A program made the position numbers and the translations under genes. From Henckelia pumila (lineage: Eukaryota; Streptophyta; Magnoliopsida; Lamiales; Gesneriaceae): DNA of 64,000 nucleotides. Positions 11,945 to 22,530 of the stretch are shown here, piece by piece. The stretch covers positions 84,958,151 through 85,022,150 of the forward strand of contig NC_133120.1 of assembly GCF_033568475.1 (NCBI RefSeq). The letters are read 5' to 3'. The number at the start of each line of letters is the position of its first letter. Positions within the stretch are counted from its first letter, which is position 1. The notes under the pieces were generated by a model. The model saw only the letters and a program-made list of their open reading frames with translations. It was not told where the DNA came from and did not search any database.

Positions 11945-14262
11945 CTTGCCCTGCACACCTAGTGTGCAGGAGTTTTGTGTGCACCTCGTGATATTCGCGT
12001 GAACATCTGATTTTTATTTTTAGATTTTCGCGCGAACATCATACGGTGCACACAAAATCTCTGCACACTTGTGTGTTTTGAGTTCAAAATTATTAAAAAA
12101 AAAATAAAAAAGAGAAAGAACCGGACATGTGTCAATCAAAGGCCAAGAGGAGCTCTCACAAGGAGTAGCATAAAACAAGCCTAGAACAAGCCTCTATATT
12201 TATACATTGCATCTCCATTTTTAGATAATAGCTAAATCCAATGCTGTCCATCAATCAATATGAACTGACCATATAATTTCTGTCATAGCATCTAATATAA
12301 GTTTGGAATTCTTGCTAGCCATCATTTATTGGTTTTAAATCTGAAATTTTCTTGCCCCGCAACAATTCAAGGAATATAAATGAATTTATAAATTTTAAAT
12401 AAAGTTATCCATGGAAGATTCAATGCTACACCGTGTGGTCTCCACCGTAAAACCTGATTTCATGTGGAGCCTATTTATCTAGAAGTCATTCAACAACTAT
12501 TACATAACTCGAGTGTGTCACATAATTTTCGTGTTACTTTCGGAGTGCAGGTGACAGAAGGCGAGTTCGGGCCAAAACCTGTACTAACTGCACCATTGTC
12601 ACTGGAGGCAGAGGAATCGGACTCCAGTTACAGAGCCCCCAACATTCTCCAACGAGTTCTAAGCCTTTTGAACAGTGTACGGCCAGGATCCGATCTCACC
12701 CGCCTCCAGGCAAGTAATTCAAAGTACAAATATTACCACCCATAAAAATTGTTGTCACATTTAACAATAAATTAACGTGACATTTTTGTGGACAAAAATC
12801 CAGCTTCCACCCCTATTCAACATTCCAAAGTCACAGCTACAATGCTACGGTGAATCAGTGTATTCCATTGGCTCCGACATGTTGAGCAAATGCAACAATG
12901 ACAAGAGCTCCCTCAACCGCTTCGTATCTGTCGTCGCTTGGAGCATATCCACCCTACGCCCCTTGGCGTTCGGGTTGGCTCCCTACAATCCCATTCTCGG
13001 AGAAACTCACCATGTCTCCAGGGGTTCGTTAAACGTGTTTCTCGAACAGGTACTTGACCATGTTTTAGCCCATCATAGAGAAATAGACCAGACATATATA
13101 ACATAATCTTGAACATTAAATAGGACAAGTAGTCCTCGTATCTTGATGTCATAAACTTCTAAGTTCTAAACAGATAAAATTTAAAATTATAATTGTAACA
13201 GGTATCTCATCATCCACCAGTGACCGCGCTTCATGCGACGGACGAAACAGAGAACATCGAACTGCTGTGGTGCCATTCTCCTGTTGCCAAGTTCAACGGT
13301 ACATATCCCACCTGAGTTTTATGTCATGCGAATTTTCGATCAAGAATCACACATATATAATTTGCGGTACCTAGCTCGACTTTTCCCCTGTTGAATGAAT
13401 GTTCTTGTCTGTTTTTGATGTTATCAGGAAGTCGTATTGAAACCGAAGTGCATGGGAAACGAGTGTTGAAGCTCGTAGATAAGAACGAAACCTACACGAT
13501 GAACTCTCCGAAACTGGTGATAAAGTTTCTGCCTTTGCCTGGCGTGGACTGGTTGGGAAATGTTAAAATCCAATGCCCAGAAAATGGATTTGAAGCAGAA
13601 TTATGTTATCGCGGTGTTACGTTTCTGCCTCGAGCATCCGTGCATCGGTCGATCAAAGGGAAGATCTTCAGTTCATCGTCCTTGGAGACTATTTACGAAA
13701 TTTATGGCCACTGGGACAGGTAAAATGAAATTTATACAAAATTTTGGTTTTCTTGATGACCATATGTCATGTGTATTGCGCACATATTCTTCTTCAGCTT
13801 GTAATTCTTTGTTTAATACGTGCAGAACTGTAAGTATTAAGGATGTTTCGAATGGAAAAACTACAGTTATATACAATGCAAGTGAGGCAATTTCCAGGTT
13901 GAAGACTCCCATTCTTAAAGATGCAGAGGTATGAAAATTTCAACATGAAATTTGTTCGAGCACGGTGTTATCAAATTTTCTCTCATGTGCCTTAATCTGA
14001 TGCTATTCAGGCCGTTTTGCCAAGTGAATCGACTGCGGTGTGGGCGGAAGTAGGCCGAAATATCATACAAAAGAACTGGGAGAAGGCGAAGGATGCAAAG
14101 ACAGACATCGAAGAAAGGCAAAGAGAGTTTGCCAAGAAAAGACAATCTATAGAAGAAGATTGGGTCCCTAAGCATTTCACAGTATCTTACAGTAAAGAAA
14201 ATGGATGGGATTGTTTACCAAAACACAAATATGTTACCCCAGCTCCTATTTGTACTCCCTGA
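9945..14262 (+). CDS. ORP4: Oxysterol-binding protein-related protein (short ORP, ORP4 type)
   Basis: Lipid-transfer protein of the OSBP-related family, which binds sterols or PI4P in a beta-barrel and moves them between membranes; this short form has only the ligand-binding domain. Coding exons: ATG 10014-10016 (at the end of a CT-rich 5' exon), 12551-12709, 12804-13049, 13202-13298, 13428-13719, 13826-13928 and 14011-14262. Phases close to give 383 aa, the usual size of plant ORP4 proteins. NPILGE lies near residues 116-121 and the family signature EQVSHHPP at 135-142, across the exon 3/4 junction. The C-terminus has the usual charged helix before WVPKHF. Intron 2 has a GC donor (CAG|GCAAGT). 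The first exon is inferred: alternatives are short exons at 12411-12446 or 10791-10823, which also splice in phase to 12551. Residues from exon 2 onward are firm. Confidence 0.88.
10697..10729. repeat. (TA)n microsatellite in ORP intron 1
   Basis: About 16 TA units, inside the long first intron of the preferred ORP model. Confidence 0.9.
11035..11064. repeat. (TA)n microsatellite in ORP intron 1
   Basis: About 15 TA units. The sequence to its left (10940-11030) has small dyads, including CTTGCGCAAG and CTGCATCCTAAGATGCAG. Confidence 0.9.
11882..11942. repeat. (TA)n microsatellite in ORP intron 1
   Basis: About 30 TA units with one interruption, directly abutting a fold-back MITE on its right. 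Confidence 0.95.
11943..12080. mobile_element. Fold-back MITE beside (TA)n, third family
   Basis: The left part (GTGTGCAGGAGTTTTGTGTG, then CACC) is mirrored at the right (GGTGCACACAAAATCTCTGC, then ACAC), with an inner pair around CGCGTGAACATC and CGCGCGAACATC. It lies in the first intron of the ORP gene and abuts a (TA)n tract, like the MITEs at 3.3-3.85 kb. Confidence 0.7.
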
Positions 14263-14497
14263 TCAAACATTTATAACCCCTTATTTCATGCTATCTATCG
14301 ATATTATTTATTGTCTATTCCATGAAGCCATCCAATGTTATGCACTCAAATAACCCAACTATGTTATCTTGACTAATATATTGAGAAATGTAATGAACAC
14401 TTGACGAACTTGGTAAAAATATAGGACACTTTTGACTCACTAAGTTCCTGTGAATTATCAAAGTATGGCAACCACGAAATGCTTCCATTTTCACAAG

Positions 14498-14878
14498 TTA
14501 ATTTTTACTGTCATCCTTTTGGCATCCATAGTTCTTGAGTGCGGTTTCATTAGGACAGAGGCTGCAGATAAATTTCTTCAACGCAGCCGGATCATCCCTG
14601 AACTTGGGCAGTTTACCGAGCGCTTTCGCGTATTCAGGCGGCAATATTCCGGCGATCCTGAAAGAAATGCCGATGGAGCGCAAGAGGTCCCTGCACATCG
14701 TGCGCATCATCACAAACTCGGGCTCAGTGGGATGGAAGAGGTACTCCACGCAGTTTTCGATGGAGCCGGGATTGTGACGTGCCGCCGCCGTCGTGGCGGA
14801 GAGAAGGGTTGCCACAGAACACACGAGGATGATCATGCCCATGGATTTTGGTAGGCTGTTGTGGGATGCTGCTGCCAT
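14498..14878 (-). CDS. Small secreted Cys-containing protein, unknown function
   Basis: A single-exon 126-aa frame. Residues 1-32 form a signal peptide: a short polar start, a hydrophobic core (MGMIILVCSVATLLSA) and an Ala-rich end. The mature part has five cysteines (ENC, TMC, FICSLC, YGC) and a Pro/Leu-rich middle (ILPPEYAKALGKLPKF). I do not recognise the family; it recalls small secreted plant Cys-rich proteins but lacks a clear eight-Cys pattern. Codons favour G/C in third position, unlike the surrounding DNA, which supports coding. A TATA-like ATAAATAC lies about 45 bp upstream on the minus strand. It is tail-to-tail with the ORP gene, 235 bp apart. The opposite strand also has an open frame, but without such features. 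Confidence 0.72.
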   Translation of the reverse strand: MAAASHNSLPKSMGMIILVCSVATLLSATTAAARHNPGSIENCVEYLFHPTEPEFVMMRTMCRDLLRSIGISFRIAGILPPEYAKALGKLPKFRDDPAALKKFICSLCPNETALKNYGCQKDDSKN

Positions 14879-15582
14879 TGTTTGATCTTGATGGGATTTA
14901 CTGTTTCATTACTTGTTTCTGGTGCTTGCGTATTTATTGTGAGTAAACTTACGAGGATGTAAGAGGGCTTGTTAAGGATTTTTGTAACTGAAAATTGCAC
15001 TTATTTATTTATTTTGATGCACACTTATTTATTTTTTAAAAAAATAATAAAACAAAGAAGAAGAAATAATTTGACTCATATAAATCGAGTAAAAATCTTA
15101 TTACAACAGTTCAATTGATGTTTCGAATTTTATAATTCTTCAGTTCATTAAATATGATATTTATTACAAACACACAACACAAACTACACAGATAAACCAC
15201 AGAAATCAAAATGCACCAAGTGATTTGAAGCCCTCAAATTTTTAACAGGGAGGTTAGTTTACTTACAGCAGCCAGAATGAAGTTTCATGTCTTAGAAAAA
15301 AAAAAAAGAGAACCAAAATTATTTTTTAGAAGGGGGAGCCAGCATAGGTACATTCGTCACGTCCTAATCAAACTTTCTACAAATTTACCCATTACACGGA
15401 TGCCGTATTCCTCCAGATTTTACAGTTGCTGGCCATTTATCAGTGTTGGCTTCGTTTCGAGTCTTGTATTCGCTCTTATCATTTGCCCGAAAAGAATCCA
15501 TGTTTGCTTTACAACAGAAGCTGAATAAGAGTTCAGCTCTTGCCTCCACCTAAGAATTAATGCCCAAAAGTTATCAACCAAT

Positions 15583-18500
15583 TCAGATAGATGTGTATTT
15601 GGGAAAAAGTTCCAGTAATTTTTCCAGAGCTCCAGGTAAAAATTTCCTGGCAAACAAATAGCAGGGTCGTCGTCTTCCATTCCACATGCAAGGTCGAATC
15701 CAAATTTCTTTCTGCAGTGCAGAATAACAAATTTTCATCAATATGAAATCGACGCAACCTGAACTTAGTACATCGAAGAAAGATACTGACCTTTGCGTCA
15801 CTGGTAACGTGAACGCTGTCAACAATCGACTGAAAAAATAGTTGGGAAGTGTCAGTTTCAACTTACAGATTTAATTAGATACTAGTGAACGATGCTGCTA
15901 TGCACAAGTCTAATTTTGAAAGTCCCCATGAGACATCCAATTAAAACTCGGGTAGGAAAGATTATTAGGGAGTGACATTTCTCTCCATTTTTCAGTGATA
16001 CTGCTCGTTAAAAACTGAAAATAGTGAGCGAAATCAATGATACAAGCATTAGGACCATCGGAACGGCCATTCAAAAATGCAAATATGGGAAGAAAAATGA
16101 AGCCATAGACACACACAACGGACATAAAAATTAAAAAGAGCAGCCATACAGTAAGATTTCTTATCAGCTCGTACGTGACATCCTTCGCTTGGTATGATTT
16201 TGGATGCCACTTCATTTCTGACCAATCGACATGTGTTATGGACCAATTGGCAATTCCAGATGGATCAATCATCTGATAGAAAACAATCGGATTTATTAAA
16301 AGGGGGAGAGCCGTAGGCATCTTTAAAAAATGTGAGGTCTATCGGTTCTCACGTGGAAAAAAGTAGGCAAATAGTGTTCATCAGAATAGCAGTTGCGACC
16401 ATCCATTCCTGGCTGTTGAATAAACGGAAACAGATGGCAGTAGTGGTTTAGTGAAATGAGACAGCATCCTAAATTTTGAGTGAATTTTTCAAAATACGGA
16501 GCATTTTGGTCTAAACAAGATCCAGATAATGACCAGGGGTTGAAACTTACATATCCAAATTGATCTCAAAAGTTTCTAGAGCAATTGTAAAATATTACTC
16601 AACAAAAGCATAGGCAACATGCATTTATCCCTAGGGTAGCACTAGAAAACAACAAGATATCCACCAATAAATATACAAATATATCTCCTTTGCAACAACA
16701 ACAAAGAGAGCAGCAATGCAATATTAAACTCCATATTAGCCTGAGTTAACTAAACATCCTCCTTTAGGGTTCATGGGATAAAATATTTGGTTAGAAAACG
16801 ATAAATCAACTCAACGCATATGGAAACACAAACACCGAGATTTAGATAAAATTCAAAATATTCGGTGATATTTCCATCCAAACAGAACAACAGATGGAAA
16901 ACCATAAGGTTGTCCTTGGATGGGATGATTTGATTTGGAGAGGAGGATTTGATTGGAGAGGAGGATTTGAACATCATAATTAACATTGCATCTACATGGA
17001 TTAGCAAGGGGTAGATTTCAATGAACCAAATGAATTTGAAATCCATGGCTTCAAATCCTTCCATCCGGCATCCAAGCACAACCTAAGGGCATTTCATTGC
17101 GAACCATAGAATCTGCCAGTTAGGGTAAACACGTTCCTCGATTAATAACTAAATGTCATTTTTGACATTTGAATATATAAATAGTAAATAGATCAGAGTA
17201 TAAACCAACAAAGTTATAAATAAAAAGCTTTGAACTATAGGGAAACGAAGTAAAGTTGACATTTAAATTAAATAGAATCACCCTGCAATAATCCCTGAAT
17301 TTTGTATAATAAAGACTGTCAGCCATGATTACTAGAGCATGCTTCCGCTTCATTGTGAACCACTGCATTGTATAGCACCGAAAGCATATTACCACAATAA
17401 TTCTTAAAAATTTAAAATGGAGCAGGCTGCAACCTGCAATCAGATTAATCATAATACAAACACACAAACTGTTTAAATAACAAAAAACCACCTGTGAACC
17501 CTTTCGAAAGTATTTCTTCTCAACTTCAGGTAACATACGTTCGGAATACCGACCACTTCCATGTGGACCAGGATCCTCAAAGCTGCAGAAAACAGGATTG
17601 ACGCCTCACATTAAATGCTATAATTAACAAAAAAAGTTGATTTTGAATAATATGCTTCTTATGTTAATATCTTGTAAAGCTTCTACTCGGCAATCTATCA
17701 GTTCATACAAAGCTTAGGGTTGACTATTTCCTGAAGTAAACCTAAATGCTCAGAAACCGGTCTCTGCATATGAGAAGCTTTTCACAAAAGGGAGACAATA
17801 AAGTACAGGAGACTTACCAATCCACGAAGCTAGTATTTGTGTACATGAGATAATTGTACACATAATCAAAATCACGAAGTGGTATGCAGCTGCAGTCCGG
17901 GAAATTATCTAGTGAGTACTTGATTATTTATATGAGTTACCAAAGTAAAGGAAATTTTTAAAACTTAAAAGGGAATAATAACGTCACAACCTGTCGGAAA
18001 GTAGAATGAATTGTTGGTTGTCTGGATCTTTAAGTGCATTTGCTAAAAGCCTCCTTTCTGCGTCAACCATGGAAATTTTCCCCCATATTACCTAAAATAA
18101 CATAAAAATGCATATATTGATCACGGTCTGTTGCAGTTAAGAAATTAATTGTACCGACCGTACAGATGTACCAACCTTATCGCTACGAATTTCGCGATTG
18201 AGAAAATAACGACTAAAATGCACAGGTTTATCCATGAACGCATGCACGTATACAGAGAATCTACCTTCATGGCCCTGACAAATGAAGCAAAAATTAAGTG
18301 GAACAGAGATCCTTAATATACCAAAAGTTATGCAAATCAGACGCATGCAAAAATTCACAAAATCTGTTAATAAAATAAATATGAAAATATTGTCCCATTT
18401 TCACCAACGCTTTTACCTAAATGGTTCCTTGTGTACCATCTATTTTCATTAAGAATGCAGTACTTTAATTTATAGGATGAAGTAAAATCTTAGGACTACC

Positions 18501-19670
18501 ATGGGGCTAATTCCTCAACATTTTTAAAAATCTCTGACAAGTGCCATGGCATGCTACAATCTGCCTTCCATTCATACAGGTAGTTGGTGTCGGGCAAATG
18601 GTTTTGAGTGCAACACCTCCAGAAATTCTTTATATTTCAGTCACTGATCTTTCGATGATTTGGAAGTAATAGGAATTGTAGTCAGTCAAACAACAGTCTG
18701 AAGAGCACATTTAAATAAGGTGAAATTTGAAAGATATCGCACAACATACACTTCCATAAATAAGTGAAACAGTTTGGCTGAAACATTCTAGTATATTTTC
18801 GCCAATAAAGAAATCCAACGAATGCACAAGTCTAAAGGATCAGAGTACAGATAGATTAAAAAATAATAAAATAATAAAAAAGGCGATTCTTTGACCATTG
18901 GAAAAACCTTCCATTAATATGGCTCCTTTAATACAACAAGAGGATCAGTGCGGTGCTACAATGGGTTTGAATCCATGACCTTTACCCTTCAATAGAGAGA
19001 CAACTACGTGGTTGTCGAAGAACACGAGGCTTTTACAGTTACAAGCTTAAATAGCTGTAAAGGAGCTAAAAAAACAAGAAATGGTAGAACAAAGACTTGT
19101 GCACTGTCATGCGGTCACAAAATTTGTCAAACGTTTAATACTACTGTAGTTAAATGCACCTCAAACATATACACACTCATAAACAAGATTGCAGAAACTC
19201 TACAATAAAACTTTCAAAACACTATTATGCAAAAGTAGAACATGCAAATCATGTAAAGTAAAAAAAATAACTGAATGTTGAAATTCATCTTTTCAACATT
19301 AAGAAAATTGCATTACCTGGAAAAATTTGTCCCACAGCTTCTCAAAAGGTAAAGCACCCGGTGTCAAAAACAAGAAGGCAATTTTAGGATTAGCTGACGT
19401 ATTAGAGGCCATATTTAGTATATCTCTAATAACAACTTGAGAAGCAATCTCATCGTCGCTAAGTTCTCTAGTAGGCGCAGGTGGAAGCCAACTTTGTAGT
19501 GTCTTGCAACCATGAGATGAGAAGATATAACACGCTGAAGAACTCTGGGGTGGATACAAGTAAGCGCAAACTAAGAACAAGCTGACTAACGAGATCAAAA
19601 TGATTATCCACGTTGGCTTCTTTAAGTGACCACGCTGGCGAGGTGCATACAATATCTGCTGGTCTTTCAT
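15583..19670 (-). CDS. Core-2/I-branching GlcNAc-transferase family protein (GT14/DUF266, BC10-like)
   Basis: A type II Golgi glycosyltransferase of the plant DUF266 branch of family GT14; rice BC10 is a member linked to cell-wall and arabinogalactan formation. Ten exons, all GT-AG: 19317-19670, 18176-18274, 17991-18091, 17818-17889, 17492-17582, 17282-17362, 16353-16412, 16150-16272, 15791-15829, 15583-15711. Phases close to 1149 nt, 382 aa, a normal family length. One membrane anchor spans about residues 21-38 after a Lys/Arg-rich N-terminus. The domain begins with KIAFLFLTPG, continues through GHEGRFSVYVHA and FVLLSDS-like segments, and ends IWIRPCMWNGRRRPC and a hydrophobic tail. ATG 19668-19670 is used because the frame upstream has only a non-ATG start. 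A strong donor near 20536 suggests a 5'-UTR intron ending just before the ATG. Acceptor substrate unknown. Confidence 0.92.
16908..17083. mobile_element. Tourist-like (PIF/Harbinger) MITE in a glycosyltransferase intron
   Basis: The 176-bp element begins GGTTGTCCTTGGATG and ends CATCCAAGCACAACC, and TAA flanks both ends (16905-16907 and 17084-17086), the TWA target duplication of PIF/Harbinger. It lies in the intron between the exons at 16353-16412 and 17282-17362. No coding capacity. Confidence 0.8.
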
Positions 19671-19679
19671 TGCTCCCAA

Positions 19680-20640
19680 ATGCTACACAGCTGACTTCCT
19701 AGCAATGCTGCATCACAACTTGTTTGTTGTGAATGCTTTGATCTCTTCTCGGCTATTTGCCTCGAAGTTCACACCTCTATCAGTAATCTTTCTCTCTAAT
19801 GGAAAACCCAAATGACAAAATTTAGCATGTCTCTGGCCTACAAAGCAGACAGGTGTGGCGTTGATTCTTCCCGGCTGTAAAGTCTGGAAAATGCACCTTG
19901 GATCCCTAATCTTTCTCCCTAATTAATTAATACCCCAAACAATAGGATCTAGCTTGCATTTGAACAGGGCAGAACAAACTAGTGTGCACAGATTCTCACC
20001 GGCTGCAAGAAGATCAAATAGTTCACTCAATAGCCAAATTTGGAGAAACACCTAAAATTGAGATCGAGTATATATATATTCAACAAAAATACGATATGAC
20101 ATCGGACAAGAAAATGAAGTACGGAGTGGCAAGCTAAATCAGCCACGGCATTAAAAATCAACATCCATTAAAATATGTATCCACTCAATCACCTCGATCA
20201 TTCATGCAAGAAAACGAGAGCCCAAATTTCATATCAACAAGGTGGCAATAACTGAAAGTTGCAAATTTACAGATGAAACCAAACAATGTCAGCTCAAATC
20301 CGTGGTCGGAATGCGGATTCCCGCACCGAGACACACACAATAATTTCCAGCGATCACAACATGAGAAATCACAATCCCTCTCACGCACTCACCAAACATA
20401 AAAAATTATCTCGTTAAAATACCCAACACACACGCACACGCACACGCAAATGAAAAAGAAAACAACAACGAACCCAATTCTGAAGAACACACACAAATAA
20501 ATATGAATTAACGCATTTCTACGGAAACCCATTTACCTGAGTGAGTGAACAGTACAACGTCGGAAGAAAGATCAACATCAAGGATTCGAATCTTGGAAAA
20601 GATGCAGCGTACGATTAAAAAAAAACAGTGGGTTTATTAT
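19680..20640 (-). other. 5' leader region of the glycosyltransferase gene
   Basis: No coding sequence is visible. On the minus strand, CACTCACTCAG|GTAAAT near 20536 is a good donor, and acceptor-like AG sites lie just upstream of the start codon, so most of this stretch is probably a 5'-UTR intron. CA-rich simple sequence lies at about 20425-20450. Confidence 0.5.
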
Positions 20641-21392
20641 GTATAGATAGATAATTATGATTAGTGTAGCATGCGTGTCTGAGATGTAGGTCGCTTCCAA
20701 TAACAAGAGAGCGTGCGTGTATACTTGTATGTGTTTCCAATAGTATAACGTTGTTTTGTTTGGCTCTCTCCTCGGACTATTTCATGCGGCACCAGCTTAA
20801 GGTTATGAAAATTAAATGTTGTAATCTTTTTTTTTATATAATCTTTAGTTATTTTTTATTTATAATGATTATATAGCACAATACATATAACTACGTAAGC
20901 ATCACCTCGACATGCATTGGTGATAACTGATATGTCAGAGTCAAACTGAAAAAATGACTAAATTTAACAAATATACGTATATATAATGGATTAAAACTTA
21001 AATATGACGATAAAAAAAATATTAAAATCGCAAAAAAAAAATCAAATATATTGAACCCAAAAAAAAGCAATTTTTTTTGAAATTTTTTTCAATCGAATTT
21101 GTTATATATATATTTTTATAATTTTTAAATTATTAATAATGATTGAAATTAATTTATAAAAACCCTATATTTCTATCAATTAGAAAACACGGATATATAA
21201 AAGAAAATATATTTTAAAAAAAATAAATTTCTTATAGCTTCCATATAATTAGCTGTTCATATTTTTTTAATATATCTATATATATATATATATATATATT
21301 ATATTTCAAAATTAGGTTGTATTTTGAAGAGTGAGCATATATGTATACGTCGGACAAAATACATGATATTTCTTAAGTTCACAGTTGACTTA
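20641..21392. other. AT-rich intergenic DNA
   Basis: This holds the likely promoter of the minus-strand glycosyltransferase (near 20650-20800), then AT-rich sequence with a (TA)n tract at about 21276-21300. Nothing else is supported. Confidence 0.5.
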
Positions 21393-21726
21393 GGGAGTGT
21401 TTGCAATAGATTATGATTTTGTAGAAGTGATTAAATTTATAGATTGTAAAAATTTGAAGAGAAATAAAAAGTTGGTAGTGTTTGGAAACAAAAGTGAAAA
21501 TCTAAAAATCAAAGTTGGGTAGTGTTTGATAAATAAGTTATTATAGTGATTCACATTTTTATTAGAATCACTTTTGGAGAATCATAATCACCACATGACT
21601 AGCTTTTGGATTTCAATTAATTTAAACACAAGCTAACACATAATCTAGATTGAAGAAACATACAAATGTGATTTTTTAAAGCTAAAATCTAATAATCACT
21701 TTTTTTTAGTGATTGCAAACACTCCC
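21393..21726. mobile_element. Tourist-like MITE, copy 1
   Basis: This 334-bp element starts GGGAGTGTTTGCAATAG and ends GATTGCAAACACTCCC. It is flanked by TTA on the left and ATA on the right, a decayed 3-bp target duplication. The GGGNNTGTTTG-like ends fit PIF/Harbinger. Confidence 0.75.
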
Positions 21727-21995
21727 ATATTACTATCAATGATATTTTTTTCCCTCCATTTCGCAATGCGTTCATAGTGAGAGCACCACCAATAATGCAT
21801 GACAATGGCTTAATGATACTAATCAATTCCAACTTGCAGGTTTTTTTAGTCTTCTCCCGGATAAGTGATAACAGCCATAAATCGAAAAAAATTCCCTTTT
21901 TATTATAATTGACTGAAAACAAAAGGTGGGTTTAAATGCTTTGGATAATTTTTATCCCTTCGTGGCCGCTGATGATTTAATTATTCGTCTACTAA

Positions 21996-22334
21996 GGGAG
22001 TGCTTGCAATAGATTGTGCTTTTGTAAAAGTGATTAATTTATAAATTATAAAAAAGTTAATGAAAATAAAAAATTGGTAGTGTTTGGAAACAAATGTGAA
22101 AATCTAAAAATTAAAGTTTGGTAGTGTGATAAATAAGTGATTAGAATGATTTTAACAATGATCTTCTCATTAGAATCACTTTTGGAGAATCATAATCACC
22201 ACATGACTAGATTTTGAATTTCAATTAAGTTAAACATAAGCTAACACATAATTTAGGTTTAAGAAACACACAAAAATAATTTTTTTAAGCCAAAAGCTAA
22301 CAATCACTTTTTTTTAGTGATTGCAAGCACTCCT
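21996..22334. mobile_element. Tourist-like MITE, copy 2
   Basis: Same family and orientation as the copy at 21393, clearly diverged from it, starting GGGAGTGCTTGCAATAG and ending GATTGCAAGCACTCCT. TAA flanks both sides (21993-21995 and 22335-22337), so this is an independent insertion and not a tandem duplication. Confidence 0.8.
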
Positions 22335-22530
22335 TAAAAATAGTTGAAGACATGGAATAAACATAGTGAGAAGTGCATGGCACTTCTAAGTTGCACAAAT
22401 TGGCCAAATAATAAATCATTGTTGTTTGTAATTAAGCAATTGATTGATTACAGGCTGCTTGCTTGGTAAATAGGGACGAATGAGACTCAAAATTAACTAT
22501 CAAGAGGTGGAGAAAGGATTGTCTATTAAT

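Noticed and set aside
14450-14854. 134-codon plus-strand frame with a hydrophobic N-terminus
   Set aside because: It is antisense to the small secreted-protein gene, whose signal peptide, cysteines, stop and upstream TATA-like box make the minus strand the better choice.
18945-19020. Possible second SINE (box-B-like GGATTCAAACCC on the minus strand) in the glycosyltransferase intron
   Set aside because: No box A at a suitable distance and no target duplication could be seen.
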